A DNA stretch of 64,000 bases from Arctopsyche grandis (Eukaryota; Arthropoda; Insecta; Trichoptera; Hydropsychidae), in contig NC_135355.1 of assembly GCF_051622035.1 (NCBI RefSeq), forward strand, positions 25,213,986 to 25,277,985. Direction: 5' to 3'. Shown one piece after another: positions 24,156 to 37,330 of this stretch; positions within the stretch are counted from its first letter, which is position 1; each line of letters opens with the position of its first letter. Below the pieces are notes generated by a model. It saw only the letters and a list, made by a program, of their open reading frames with translations, ran no database searches and was not told where the DNA came from. A program made the position numbers and the translations under genes.

Positions 24156-24402
24156 AAAAAATAATTTTTAATTCTTTTAACCCAACTAACGCGTTGCCAA
24201 TATCTTACTTCGATTTATTTTTTACCGATGAATTATGGCAGCTCATTGTCGTGGAAAGCAGTCGATTGTTTCATACCCCTGACGTACTGCGTATAGAAAA
24301 TATTGGAATACGGCAATTATGACGTCAACAACGATCGTTGTTAGCAGTCTTCGCCGATTTCATAACAACGATATATCGTTGTTGTAGCAGTCAAAGGGTT
24401 AA

Positions 24403-27190
24403 ATAAAAAATTTCATCGGCTTTAAACAATATCCTGTCCCTCCAACCAATCGATTTATCTCGACGAAAATCTCGAATCTTATTTTAGAATAGTTTTATTT
24501 TTTTTTTAAATCAATAGTCACATATTGCAGTTTAATTAGGATGATTATGATTAGTTTCAACTAATTAAAGAGAATTCAAAACCACAGCTTAGCCTAATGT
24601 TCCTATCCAAAGCGCGCCATGCTCACAACAGCTACATACATACATATTTGTATGGTGGCAGCAGGCTTTTCCGAAAATCACATTTTTCATATTACCATCA
24701 TTTTTTGAAAATAAGATTAGTTAAAAGTTTCTATGGTTTAATTTTTAATTTAAATATGTATCTTTTCTGTATTTAATTTGGTATCTTTAATTTAAATAAG
24801 CCGTTGAATGTTTAGAAAAGGTCCAACGGCGAATTACAAAATTTTACACTTAAATCATTTTTATAAACCTCCGTTTCATACATGATATTGATAAGAATGA
24901 AACTTTCTACTTTGGAGACGAGATGGACGGGAAGTTAAAGTCTATAAAATTATAAACTCCTTTCTTTTAACAATAACACTCATCTGAGAGGTCATACTCT
25001 CAGTCTCCAAAAATATATTCACTCAAAATAATTAAAAAATCATTCTTTTCAAATAGGCTAAAATTTGAAATAGTCTATTCAAAGAATTAATAACTTTTTG
25101 TAAATAAAGCCATTTGAAAAATAAACTTGATGATTTTCTTGAAATAAATGACTTTTTGTTGTTCTTCCTTTTTTCTAGTTTATTTTTTGTATTTTGTCTT
25201 CTTTTTTTGACTGTCTATTTATTTTTTTTAATTTTTCCTCCACTTTATATTTCTTTTAAGCTTTTTTTCATATTTGATATATGTATTTTTATGTAATATC
25301 TTTATGTATTAACAAACCCCATGGATCCATCGGCTATGCTGACGTATTCTTAAATCAATAAAATGCTGAGAAATATGTGAATTTGATTAAATATAATCAT
25401 GCTAAAATGTCATATTTTGACTTAAAATATGATTTTACATAAATGTATGTACAATATAATCCTAGTAAAAGTATTAAAAATGATCGTGATATGATACGTA
25501 CATAATATTATATTGAATGAACAAATTTCTTTGTGATAATACGAGTGCATGTACATATGTATGTATGTATGTACATATGTACATATATGTATATTCGGGA
25601 AACTTTAAAATTTGCTGAATTAAGATTTCCAAATTCAAAGGAAACGATTCAAACTTTTTATGATTAAAGTTTTTGCGTTAATCATTATGGAGATGTCGTC
25701 TAATTATGGAATTTCTTTAGTGTTAAATTTATTTTATGAGCAAACTATTTTAATTCACATTCGCGACATATTTTATTGGTATATAATGAAATTAAAAAAA
25801 AAAAAATATATGTACATGATGATGTATAACTATTGCTATTTAGTATGACTGGTTTTTATGTTGAGAAACGATCTTACATAAAATAATGCATAGACGAAAA
25901 TTCGAGAGGGTTTGATGTGATATTGATGCGATTTTCATGTGATGTTCAATGATTGATCGCACTTTTCTTTTTTGTTGTCGGATGTCTTTCAAATTATGAT
26001 ATCATATTATATTGCTTTCGACTGTATGGCTAAAAGGAATTTTCCGTCCGTAATCGGGCAAATTTTGATTGGTTCAGAAACTGAAAATTCCTTTCAACTC
26101 GATTTTCGGTAAAGCGGCTCTATCATTTCAAACTGTGCAAAACCGAAGGTATTTTCCGCAATTATCCGAAGGTTTTTCATTAAGAGGGTGAAACTGAAAT
26201 CAACCTGTTTCAACGGTTGAACCGTCACGTAACTGTGGTCGCTATTAGTTCGCCGGTGATTTAGGTGGATTCGATATCGGAACAGCGGGAAAACGCTTTT
26301 ACCGGGGAAATCCGATACGCTCGCATTTCCCATCGCATCCAGGGAAAACGAGGTTCTCTTTGTTGTGGGGATTTTGCGTAAAAAGGAACCAAAGGAAAAT
26401 GGTTGGCAGGGAGTCTGCCGCCTAAGCCGACTCTTGATAATTCCACGCAAACGAGTACCTCATTTGCATAAGAGCTGGTATGGAAAAGCGCCTTGAAAAT
26501 ACACAATCAAATCAGAGTGGAAATATATTAGTTGTCGCTACTTTATTTGCTCTCAGTTATGAGCAGTTCAAATACCGTCCCAGAATATTATCAAAAATAA
26601 ACATGAATAAATACAGACATCCACTCGTAGGAAAAAAAGAAACATGCCACTCGTAGGAATTCCAATACCGGTATATCGGTTTACCAGAAAAACCGGCAAT
26701 ATTTCGCCTATTCGATTTTAGATTATATCAGTAATTACCGATATAATCTAAAATTTACCAGTAATTACCGGGAACTATTTTATCACGAATTAAGAAAACA
26801 GTGTATTGTGCATTAAGTAGTCTGAAATTTGTGGCAATTTTAGACATATCAACCAAATCGTAAAAAATGCGATCAGACAGATTATTTCAATTATGATCTA
26901 AACTTTTAATAAATAAAATCAAAATAAAATTTATTAACTATTATATTAATAAAATTTATTTACTTTAATGCCATAATTTATTTACTTCTACGACATTATT
27001 CACCAGAAATTTATATAAATACACATATGACATTATTCACCTGAAATTTAGTTTAAATTATTTACGATTCAATCTAGGTTAACGTTTTTATGAAAAACTA
27101 GTGTTGTGCCCGTTGATTTCAACGGGTGGTTTCGGAAAGGAATTGATACATGATTTAAAATAAAGTTACAATACGTATTGTAATAATTAA
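24403..27190. other. Non-coding stretch
   Basis: Mostly AT-rich with TACATA tracts (about 25550-25590). Positions 26040-26500 are GC-richer and unique in this window, but I see no coding pattern there. A hairpin with a 14-bp stem lies at about 26712-26750. GCCCGTTGATTTCAACGGG at 27109-27127 is a short inverted repeat next to the R1 LINE. Confidence 0.5.
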
Positions 27191-27204
27191 TCTGAATTGG
27201 AACT

Positions 27205-28537
27205 AAAACAGAAATATGCTTACTGCAGAGTTACTTGTTGGATAGGAAATTGTATTTCGAACTCGGAGGACATGTTGGTTTCAGGGATCTCTCTATTGGA
27301 TGTCCACAAGGCTCCGTTTTGGGACCTATCCTTTGGAACATTCTCGTCAATGGCCTTTTTACAATCAATTTTCTGGAGGGTTGCAGGTTAGTTGCGCACG
27401 ATGATGACATCGCGTTATTAACGCACGCAAAAACCCGTGTTGAGCTGGAATTTAAAGCTACTGTGGCACTTCGCCTTCTAGACGATTGGGCCATAATTAA
27501 CAAACTTTCTTTCTCGCCCTCTAAGTCCAAGTGCTTACTAATGAAGGGTTCTCTTGTTAGAGCCCCTAATATCAAACTCAGAGACTGTAAGATCAAATTT
27601 GTCAATGAGTCCACTTATTTGGGTGTTGTGCTCGATGTCAGGCTTTCATTCAATGGTCATATTGGGAGAGCATTAGATAAAGCTAAGGTTTCCTTTATTG
27701 GTCGCCTTTGTGGTCGCTCATGGGGTTTAGGCTTCCATGAAAAACGCTTGGAGTACGATGCTGTGTTTGTGAACTCTTTGACGTATGCATCTAGCATTTG
27801 GGGTCATCGTGTCGAATTAAAGACGGTCCGTCGTACATTAAATAGTGGTCAGCGCTTTCCTCTGATCGCTCTTACCCAGGCCTATCGCACTGCGTCTACA
27901 GAATCACTACATATTCTTGCGGGAACATTGCCACTAGACTTGATCGTCCAAATAAGATCTGCTCGGTGAGTTAGATCCTACCGTATCGGCTTGGTAACTT
28001 AAATGGGATTGTTCCTCCAAAGGTAGACACACCTATTTGTTTTTTCCGAGGGTCACTTCGCGCCTTGAGCGTGGTTGGCTATCGCCCAGTTTTTGGACCA
28101 GTCAATTTTTGACTGGTCATGTCCACTTTAATGGCAAGCTTGCATCTATGGGCTTGGTATCTGAGTCCTTTTGTCCGTGTTCTTTTCCGGAGCAGGATGC
28201 AGATCTCATTCTGTGGTCCTGTCCTGGGATGGAGACTGAAATGAGGGTTCTGCTGGACAGCGTCGGGGGTTCTCTAATTGGCCCCCTGCATCATGGGGAT
28301 CTAATAATGAATAAAGCATCGTTTAGAGCTTTCGAAAAGTTTGCGGAATACTTTGGTAAGCTGTGTTCCCCTGGATGCTACTACTCCACTTAATTGCAAA
28401 AGCATTTATGAGTTCATTTTTATTATTATTATTTTTTATTCTGTGAATGTGTGTGTGTTTGTATGAGTGTGCGTTTGCTGTTTAGGTATGTGTATGTATT
28501 TGTTTTGGGTGTGTGTGTGTGTATTTGTGTGTGTGTA

Positions 28538-28571
<34 letters not shown>

Positions 28572-28902
28572 CGTGCTATGTATTTATGCGTGTATAAATA
28601 TACATGTATGTATATTTATGCACGCATAAATATACATACATGTATGTTTACTTGAGGTGTGCGTGCATTCGCACGGCACATTTCAGGTATTATTTCCTGA
28701 CGCATGCGCGCTTTATGTGCACATGCGTTGTTGTTTATTTTGTACTTGGTTATGTACAGTGTGGTTGTTGTGCGATATTCATGAACAACCGTCTCGTGCT
28801 CCGACGAAAGGGTCTCTTAGACTGTATTCGTTGGGGGGTGGTGGCCTCATGTTGAGGGCTTTAAGGGTCAAATTCCTTGACCTTTAAAACGGGCTTAGAA
28901 TA
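27205..28902 (+). mobile_element. 5'-truncated R1-clade LINE
   Basis: The frame from about 27217 reads SYLLDRKLYF, then the RT motif IGCPQGSVLGPILWN, a damaged catalytic box HDDDIAL (normally YADD), NKLSFSPSKSKCLLMKG and STYLGVVLDVRLSFN. A stop at 27967 ends this part, and a further segment at 28037-28393 carries CPCSFPEQDADLILWSCPG, the Cys-rich C-terminal region typical of R1-group elements. A (GT)n run follows, then a 3' tail (about 28690-28902) that recurs as a separate insertion at 57631-57871. The endonuclease and the start of RT are missing. Inactive. Confidence 0.85.
28447..28572. repeat. GT-rich microsatellite
   Basis: Nearly continuous GT repeats with interruptions in the 3' untranslated part of the R1 element. 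The short ORFs across it are low complexity. Confidence 0.9.
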
Positions 28903-29054
28903 TCGACGCATTTATTCGCGCGACGCGATGCTCACCATTTACATAATTTACGCGTTCGTATGAAATGATAACAACACTTATCTATATCTAAAAATATTAA
29001 TAATTTTTCAAACGCGCCCTATTGGTCAAGAAGTATTACGTTGACAGTTGGCGT

Positions 29055-29345
29055 TACGACACTACCCCGCTTTCCACATACGAAAGCGGAGTATCGCGCG
29101 TCATCCGTTTGTCAGACATGTGCTCTTGATACAATAAAATTTGTTTTTTCATTCCCCACGTTCTGCCAGTAAAGGATTTGATACACGAATCAGAAAATTC
29201 GAATTACGAATTTTGCAGTGAAACATATGGATCGCTGACATCCCCTCTACGACACTACCCCGGTATCCGCATACGAAAGCCGAGTGTCGCGCGTCATCTG
29301 TTAGTATGACATGTACTCCTGATATAAAAAAAAAATGTTTTTTCG
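29055..29345. repeat. Two direct repeats, spacing about 193 bp
   Basis: TACGACACTACCCCG starts at 29055 and again at 29248. Each is followed by CATACGAAAGC.GAGT.TCGCGCGTCATC and then TGACATGT-type sequence over about 95 bp. They look like two diverged units of one repeat. No coding content. Confidence 0.75.
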
Positions 29346-29424
29346 ATATCCCCATACTGGTTGATTGTCTGGCACATATGTATATACATATTTAACGACA
29401 GTCGATTTTTATATATATAGTATT

Positions 29425-29900
29425 ATACTAGATTTATTACCCGGTTTCGCTCGGTATTTGTGATATAAACCGCTTAAACATGACTAATCTAATAGTAAAC
29501 ATTTTATTAAATTTATTTGAATAGTTTTATTTTATATAAATTTATTTGAATACTCATTTGTTTTTTTTTTTATTTAATTGACTGTCACGAACAAACCAAC
29601 ATATATAGCAAGTCTCTTATAAAAAATTATATGTACACCCCCGGGGTCTGCGCCCCCTAGGGCTTCGCCCTCGGTGCCTACGCCCCCGGGAACTTCTAAT
29701 GCTTTGAATCGGAAAAAAGCGAATTATTTGTTCGATGACGTCAGAACAATTGACTGCCGACTATTAATTAAATTGACGAAAAATACGTAGGTACAAACAT
29801 ACATACATAAAAATATACATACGAACAAACTTTAGTGTTTTATATGTCACATACCGCTAACCTAATACCGCTTTGCCGGTAGTAGGAAAAATCATTTTAT
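29425..29900. repeat. Dispersed repeat with GC-rich patch
   Basis: Begins ATTACCCGGTTTCGCTCGG and continues CGCTTAAACATGACTAATCT, as does 61463-61535. A GC-rich patch at 29640-29695 (GGGCTTCGCCCTCGG) is followed by TTTGTTCGATGACGTCA at about 29727, both also found at 61560-61970. This is one dispersed family in two copies; its class is not determined. Confidence 0.7.
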
Positions 29901-30230
29901 GACATTTGACAGTAAATTACGATATTTTTAGGTACATAATAACCGATTACGAATGTTTCAAAATAACATAATAAATCTTATTATTTTTCTTCACCCTTAT
30001 ATAAGATTGGATTGGGGTCTTAAGATTTAAATGAGGTTCCTCCAGGAGAACCCATCTTCGGTTGCCACCGGAACCTATTTCCACTGAAGCTCTATATTGA
30101 GTTCATCTCTTTGTTCCCAACCCCTTTTAAGTCACCCTGCCGGCCTTTTACCTGCCGGTACTGTTGACAAAATTCTTTTGGCAACATTTTTTAGTCAAAA
30201 AAACTTTTAATTATATATGTACATACATAT

Positions 30231-30310
30231 ATAATTAAAACATGCGAAATATTTCTCGAAATGAAAAAAGTAGAGTTATGCCACTTTCAATTATAACGGC
30301 TCATAGTACA
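30231..30310 (+). mobile_element. Fragment of the GAGCCGTTATA MITE
   Basis: Contains CGAAATATTTCTCG and ends TATGCCACTTTCAATTATAA followed by CGGCTCATA. It is an internally deleted relative of 34258-34520. Confidence 0.6.
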
Positions 30311-30853
30311 ATTAATTATAAAATTCTCATTCGAAAACAACTTTGAATATGATACCGATAGAAATTTTTTTTAACCAAAAAAATAATAATTTTAAAATTG
30401 ATTGCTGAAATTAAACTACGATATGTCTTCAAATTTTCATGATTCTTTTCTTCATTGCAATAACTCTTAATAGAAATACTAGCGTATATTGTCGTAAAGA
30501 AAAAATATTCTCTCATGTTTCCTTTGGAGAAAGGGCAAGGTGCCCCCTAAAAATACATTAATCAAATTATATCGGAATTTCATTAAACTTTCCTTAAAAG
30601 CGTGAAACTTTTTTAAAATATCAAAAATTATACATTTAAATTTTCTAAAAAGGGACAAAAATTTATTTTTCTGTTCCTTACATTTTCTTTTCATTATTAA
30701 ATTTTCAACGGTAATTTTTGTTATTTTCACTCCCACCATCCTTCTGTTGAACCCAATCACAACAAATTAACAAAACAAACACCTAAAGCCTCGGATTATT
30801 TGTTCAAATTCAATGTACATATGTACCTACATATGTATGTATATATGTATATA

Positions 30854-30940
<87 letters not shown>

Positions 30941-32390
30941 GTTTGCATGTGTATACCTATAGACATAAACATACAAATACATATATTATATAACATAGTT
31001 CAAACATACATACTTCCATGATATGCGTCGAAGCAAAGAATGCCCGCATACCTGATAAAGCTTAAACTGGATTAATACAAAGTGAATATATAATAATATA
31101 TATGTAAATTTCGTTGAGAGGGAATATAGTCATAACCTAAATATATTCTGATAATTTCACTTAACATTTATGTACATATATTTTCAAATCAGTAAGGACC
31201 ATCTTAAATTTTCCAAATATAATACATTCATACATAATGCAGATAACTTTGTATAATTTTTGTATGATACAAAAATTTGTATGGCGTTACGATTCCATTA
31301 TTATTTTAAACAATCAAGTTTACCTTTGTGTATAATCACAAAGGACTTAATAATATAATCCTCATTTCAGCTGTTTCCTTCTGATCATCAATTCAACGGA
31401 CAAACAACATTTATTCTCATATGATTATATGTAGAATATAACAAACATACATATTTGAACATGGTATAATATACCAAAGAGAATTTACAATGTTATTGTA
31501 TAATCTAAATATGTACTTTGATTTAGAAACTGTGTAGAAAAAAAAGGACGAACATTTTCTTGTTCAAACGTTGTTTTTCTTTATATTTTCTTTTTGTAAA
31601 CACAAATGATACATACATATATACAATTGTAAATTTATTTTGATCGATTTTATCAATAGAAGATTATCTCTAAATGCTTTAAATAACTTTTCAAATCTTC
31701 GCTTTATCAATGTACATACATATGTACATACATATATGCACTTTTTTCTATGAGTATTATAAGACTTTGAGATATATGTATGTACGTGAACATATGTATG
31801 TATGGTGACAAATAAGTCACGTTCCTCAGAACTATGATGAAATAGTGGAACAGGGATATCCATTAATAAAGTCCGGTCACGAGCGAAGTATAACGATCAC
31901 ATACCTGCCAGTTTTGCCGGATAATGAAATTCCGGAAAATTGACGCTTCCCCACGTTGTGGTTGCCGTTACGATTTTTACTAATTGTTTTCATTTATGAA
32001 TTAATCATTGCGTTATCACCGTTCCAGATACGTGTGCTAAAACCATGGCAATCGCACAATTTAACCCTTTCGATGATACTACATGGTAATTTATTGAACA
32101 GTGAAATCCTCCAACACCCACTTTACGACCCTTTCGATGCGAACTTGGAAGCTCGGTAAGCTTTATCCGAGTGGTTAGCTTTCGAATTTATAGCTTCGGT
32201 GAGAATGTTATGCCTTTTTTTGCGTTTTAAAGTCAAATTTCACTTTTTATTGACTGCACGTTCAAATTCAACACATGCCACGTTAAATTTGAAATTAATT
32301 TAAAAAAAAAATGTTTTCGTGTCAAAACTTATACATAGTTTATGTACGGTAAAAAATATTGCATATCAACATGTGAGAATAAAATACTAT
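30311..32390. other. Non-coding stretch
   Basis: AT-rich, with a long (AT)n run at about 30857-30923 flanked by TATG units, and TACATA tracts near 31700-31800. Positions 31860-32160 are less AT-rich and unique, without a defensible ORF. Confidence 0.5.
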
Positions 32391-32690
32391 AGCTCGGTGG
32401 TTGCATTAATGTTAACCACCTAGAGGTTTCCGGGTTCAAGCCCTAGTTGACCTCGATTGAAAATAATTTATTTGGAAGTATTTATGTAGCTACTACTAGT
32501 CAGATTTGGATATTTGTGATTCGTTTATTTGTAACTCGAATATTTGTGAAGTCGTTCCTTTCCTATCATAGTTTTCCAATTTATCTGAATTCATTGTTTA
32601 AACGGTTCCTCATCAAATCGGTAGAACCATTCTACCCACTATTTCACAATTATTTGAATATTATTTCAAATTTATAATATATAAAATTTA
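32391..32690 (+). mobile_element. SINE, copy with a different tRNA-like head
   Basis: The head GCTCGGTGGTTGCATTAATG with GGTTCAAGCCC as B box precedes the shared body (GACCTCGATTGAAAA, then GGATATTTGTGA and AACGGTTCC). The head differs from copies 1 and 3, so a related subfamily is likely. Confidence 0.65.
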
Positions 32691-34257
32691 TATATTTAAA
32701 AATTTAATATCAAAGTTGTCGCTCACGGACAACCCGTAATGGTTTCATAAGAAAACATATATTTTTTGAGAAGAATATATAAGAAACAAGAAGAAAATCT
32801 ACAAAAACTTATCAATTTTTATAAATTATTTTTGAAATAGTTGTTTAAATTAACTTATTGGTTTGATAAAGTATTCCAAACTTTAAACCATTCGATTTGA
32901 AAAATAATGAACTTTCTATTAAACATCAAGAGGTTTCTTATAAGACAATTATAAAGGTTATTTAGTATTTTGTATAGTTCAATTAAATCACCTCTCATTC
33001 GTTTCATATCCAAATTTTCAAACTATTTCTAAATTCAATTGTTTTTGAAATGCATCAAATAAAAATCTGCATGTTTTGAGATACAAAAATTTGCATCAAA
33101 TTATAAGCCTTTTCTTCCTTAAATTTTGTTACATACACACATTTTCTCTAACATGTTTGTTTTGTGGTCAACAATTGTTGTTATCAAATGTGGGAATAAT
33201 AATTATCTCTATTTAACATTGATTTCAACCAGCCTTGTGACAAAAAATTAAAGTCACCGTAACATATTAAAAATTCTAAAATAATTTTGCAAATAAAATG
33301 GCAGTGAACCTATAATTTTTCGTGCGCTCGTTATTCCGATCGGGTTTCGTCGATATTTCAATAGGTTAAATTTGGGTCTTGCCAGCAAGAGATGAGGTTA
33401 AGTCAGATAAATGACTCTTAAGAAACTTTAATGCAAATTACTAACCTTTCACATCCACTGAACCTTTTATAGCTCACCATAATACCGAACACTGGAAATA
33501 CCTCTGTATTTTACACCGGCCATTATCAATTACCACAACAGTGCAATGTCTTCGCTTAAATTCACACCATTATCGACTGGATGCATGCAAATGACACTCT
33601 ATGAAATCTGACCAATTGTCCGACATTTCATAATTACCAATCGAACTAATAGAAATCGTTTATATAATTTGAAGTGCATGTCTGACACACAAAGCAAAAA
33701 ATACAAAGTAATGAGAAGTCCTTTCAAATAACATCAAAGCTCCATTCGTATTTCGCATGTCTGATAAATTAGTTTAATTCTTTTTCGATGGATATTTTAG
33801 ATTGTACGTGTTGCTATACGTGTTCGGATATTGATCGAAAGCTTTTAAACGGATGTGTACGTAATTGATACTCGTGCGGGGTGTATCGTCTGCAAAATTT
33901 TCTATCCAATTATACCGGAACTGGCTGCAATTTCCTGTTTGACCGCCTCCCTTTGAAACATCAGTCAGAAAAACGGCTGCCAAAAATCCAATAACGACCC
34001 TTTACGAGCTGGCCTGGAGCCTTCTGTGATCCCTCGTCATTATTGAGCTAATAAGAAACTTGTTGACGGTTCGACAATGTCTTATTTATATTAAACAACC
34101 TGTTGAAAATGACCGAAATATTTAAGTCAAAACAAACACGACATAAATTTCAGTAACGTTGTTTATTGTTACTTTTTTTCCTTTCCGAGCCTGGTAGTGG
34201 ATTTTGATATCATTTTTCAATGAAAGTGTACAATTATTATGTAATATATGTACCTAC
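32691..34257. other. Non-coding stretch
   Basis: No repeat or gene recognised. Positions 33300-34050 are unique and less AT-rich than the surroundings. The ORF at 33774-33983 shows no domain. Confidence 0.5.
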
Positions 34258-34520
34258 ATACGAGCCGTTATATTTGAGACTTGCATAAGTCAACTATTTT
34301 CTTTTCGAGAAATATCTCGCAAAACATTAAATATATTGATTTGCGTTTAACAATATTTAAAATTACGTGTGGCCTATAATACTTTTGTTTTGTTTTTCCA
34401 AGATTCTGGACATATCGAATTAAAAGAAGTCATATCAATTTGTGAATCAAATCAAACAGAAAAAGTGATTTTGGAACTGAAAATTGGATTTCTGCCACTT
34501 TCAAATATAACGGCTCATAT
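34258..34520. mobile_element. MITE with TA target site, GAGCCGTTATA ends
   Basis: Inverted ends GAGCCGTTATATTTGA and TCAAATATAACGGCTC, outside which the sequence reads TA on both sides. A TA duplication suggests a Tc1/mariner-type MITE. Relatives: 9975-10240, 16268-16292 and 30231-30310. Confidence 0.7.
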
Positions 34521-34554
34521 AATGTATTAATATTATAAATAGCAAGATGCGGAT

Positions 34555-37330
34555 GCGGAAAACAAATTCCATAAAAAATTTAAAATTTATTCAAATCCCT
34601 TAGATTTTCAAAGTTTTTCACTATTAAGAGCTCGAATTAAAAAATATTCTTTAATTTGCTTTAGAAATTATATTTCTCTTATTCAAAATAATATTAAAAC
34701 TAATCCCAAATCATTTTGGTCATATATAAATTCAAAAAAAAATACCTCCTCTTCATATCCTTCCGTAATGTATTATGGAAATAAGTCGGCTTCACATGGT
34801 TCTGAAATCTGTACCATTTTTGCTGACTATTTTGACTCCACTTTCAATAGTGATTCTACCATTAACCTTTCTATCTCTAATACAGATACTTCTTCTTGTA
34901 ACTTATCTACTTTTCATTTTGACTTATCTACTGTACTCAGTCACATCAACTCTCTCAATGTTAATCTTGGTGCGGGTTGTGATGGTTTGCCTTCTTTTTT
35001 CCTTGTTAAATGTGCTGTCCCATTATCTCTTCCCATAACAATCCTTTTCAATCTTTCTATGTCTAACGGTATATTTCCTGACTATTGGAAATTATCTTAC
35101 ATCACCCCTATTTTTAAAAAAGGTGATAAGAATCTTATTGAGAATTACCGTCCTATATCTAAACTATCTGTCATTAGTAAAATCTTTGAAAAAATTATCT
35201 ATAATTTCCTTTTCTCCAATTTCAAAAACTACATTATACCTGAACAACATGGTTTTTTTAAGGGGAGATCGGTAGAGACTAACCTGCTTAATTTCACTAG
35301 TACTCTCACATCTTATATGGACAAACGAATCCAAATAGACGTCGTTTATACGGATTTCTCTAAAGCTTTTGATAAAATCAATCACAACCTTTTACTCAAT
35401 AAACTTTGGTCCCTCGGAATCCGAGGAAATTTATTTCGTTGGATCTCTTCGTATATACTAAATCGTCACCAAATCATAATTCTCAATGGTTTTAGATCAT
35501 CACTTAGACATTTATTTATTTATTTATTTTATTTCATACCAGGAAGGCATTACAGGTAAACCCCAATGCGCCTTCCTGGCCAAATTACAAATAATACAGC
35601 ATTTTTTTTTATTATATACATAAGTCGCTAAATTACGAGACACTGACTTAAACTCGACAATTAACGAGACATCTATGAATTGTACATACATTTTTATTGT
35701 AATATTTACATTAATCATACTCAAATAGTGGTGACATAGTGGGTAGGAAGGATTTTTTAGCCAATTTTTAATCGGGAATCGTTTCAACAATGAAATCAGA
35801 GAAAATTGGCAAACTCTGATAGGAAACGATCAACCAGGAGTCACAAATCCTGGTCTGACCAGCAGCATTACAGATATACTCAGAAAAATTCTTTTCAATC
35901 GAGGTCAGCTCAAGGGATCGAACTCGGCGCCTCTCAGTGTTAAGCAGAAGCTTAACGACCGAGCCACGCTGCTAGACATATTCCTTCCGGTGTCCCACAA
36001 GGGTCGCATTTAGGTCCCTTATTCTTTTTACTCTATATTAATGATATCTCATACATCTTCAAACATTCCTTTATACTTCTTTACGCTGATGATTTAAAAA
36101 TTTACAAACCTATATACACCATAGACGATTGTCATAAGATACAAGAAGATCTAGATAGATTCTCTATATATTGTTTAAATAATGATCTTTTTATTAATCT
36201 AGAAAAATGCTCTATTTTAAATTTCACTAGAAATAAGTCAATTATTACTAATCAATATCAATTAAATCATTCAATCCTTAACACGTCATCTTCTATTAAG
36301 GATCTTGGTGTAATACTCAATAATAAACTAGATTTCTCTGAACATATTTCTTTTATTACCAACAAAGCATTTAAATCTCTTGGATTCCTACTCCGCTCAA
36401 CAAAACCCTTTAATGATCCTTATGTACTAAAATTACTTTATTTTTCCTTTGTAAGGTCTCACCTTGAATTTGCCTCAATTATCTGGTCACCTTTTTATTT
36501 ATCCCATATTAATTGTATTGAGAAAGTTCAACTTAAATTTATTAAATCCTTACGCTACCTTTTTCCTACCTATACCCATTCTACTGTTTCCGACATTTTA
36601 AAAATCCTCTCTTTTAACAATCTTTCTGTCAGGCGACGACATTCTGATGCTATATTCTTCTTTAAGCTCATAAATGGTTTTCTTGATTGTTCTGATTTAC
36701 TGAATAAGGTTAATTTCAGAATCCCAGTTCGATACTCTAGACGCGTTGCACTCTTTTCACTTGATCCTTTCAATACTAATTCCCAAAAATATTTTTATCT
36801 GCAGCGCGTTTATCGTATGTTTAACGGAGAGCTGAATGAGGTTGATCTGTTTGGTATTTCCCTACATCAATTCAGGTCTAACATCAAGAGAATCTTGACC
36901 GATTGATTCATTTTTTCTCCTATTCTATTTTTTCAATATTTCCATTATTTTTATACTTTAGTTTAGTTATGTATTGTGCTATTTAATCATATTATAGCTT
37001 TCATTCTTTTCCTTTTCATTTGTTTATTTTGTATTTACCTTTTTCATTTGTTTTTTATATTTGTAAATTTCAATTTCTTCTTATATTCTATCTTATAACC
37101 TTTTCCAAATATTTTAATACTATAGTTTAATTATGCAATGTACTACATATTTTGTCATGCCTTTATTCTTTACTTTTTAATTTGTTTTCCTTATATTTAT
37201 CTTTTTCATTTTTGTAAAAATCTATTATTGGACTCGGATGTTACATATATTATTTATTTACTTTTTGTTTTTTTTATACCTATCTCTGTACATCCTGTCT
37301 GTTGATTTTTCAATTAATAAAATAAAATAA
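34555..37330 (+). mobile_element. Jockey-superfamily LINE, 5'-truncated, split by a SINE
   Basis: An open RT frame runs from 34561 to about 35511 and, after the SINE, from about 35980 to the stop at 36903. Motifs: NYRPISKLSVISKIFEKII, PEQHGFFKGRS, DFSKAFDKINHNLL, then SGVPQGSHLGPLFF and the catalytic YADDLKIY, and after that KDLGVILNNKLDF-type sequence. The C-terminal end is intact. The 3' untranslated region ends in an AATAAAATAAAATA tail at about 37330. The endonuclease half is missing. If one target copy and the SINE are removed, the frame joins cleanly, so the insertion came after an otherwise open copy settled here. Confidence 0.9.
35512..35972 (-). mobile_element. tRNA-derived SINE, full-length, inside a LINE
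   Basis: Reverse orientation. The tRNA-like head lies at the right end (GGCTCGGTCGTTAAGC on the minus strand, with B box GTTCGATCC) and the (AATAAA)-type tail at the left. TAGACAT at 35505-35511 and 35973-35979 is the target duplication. This copy defines the element at about 461 bp. Confidence 0.92.

Larger units (their letters stand above)
23151..24398. mobile_element. piggyBac-like non-autonomous element
   Basis: TTAA at 23147-23150 and 24399-24402 flank ends CCCTTTGGCTGCTA and TGTAGCAGTCAAAGGG, imperfect inverted copies. TTAA target duplication with CCC-type ends is the piggyBac signature. Sub-terminal AACAACGATATATCGTTGTT is a further palindrome near the right end. No transposase is seen. 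It contains a 9-bp-TSD element and the 3' half of a SINE. Confidence 0.75.

Noticed and set aside
23150-24400. CRISPR-like or phage-like repeat array
   Set aside because: Repeats here are inverted transposon ends; nothing with regular spacers occurs in the window.
27231-27614. 127-codon minus-strand ORF
   Set aside because: Antisense shadow of the R1 reverse transcriptase.
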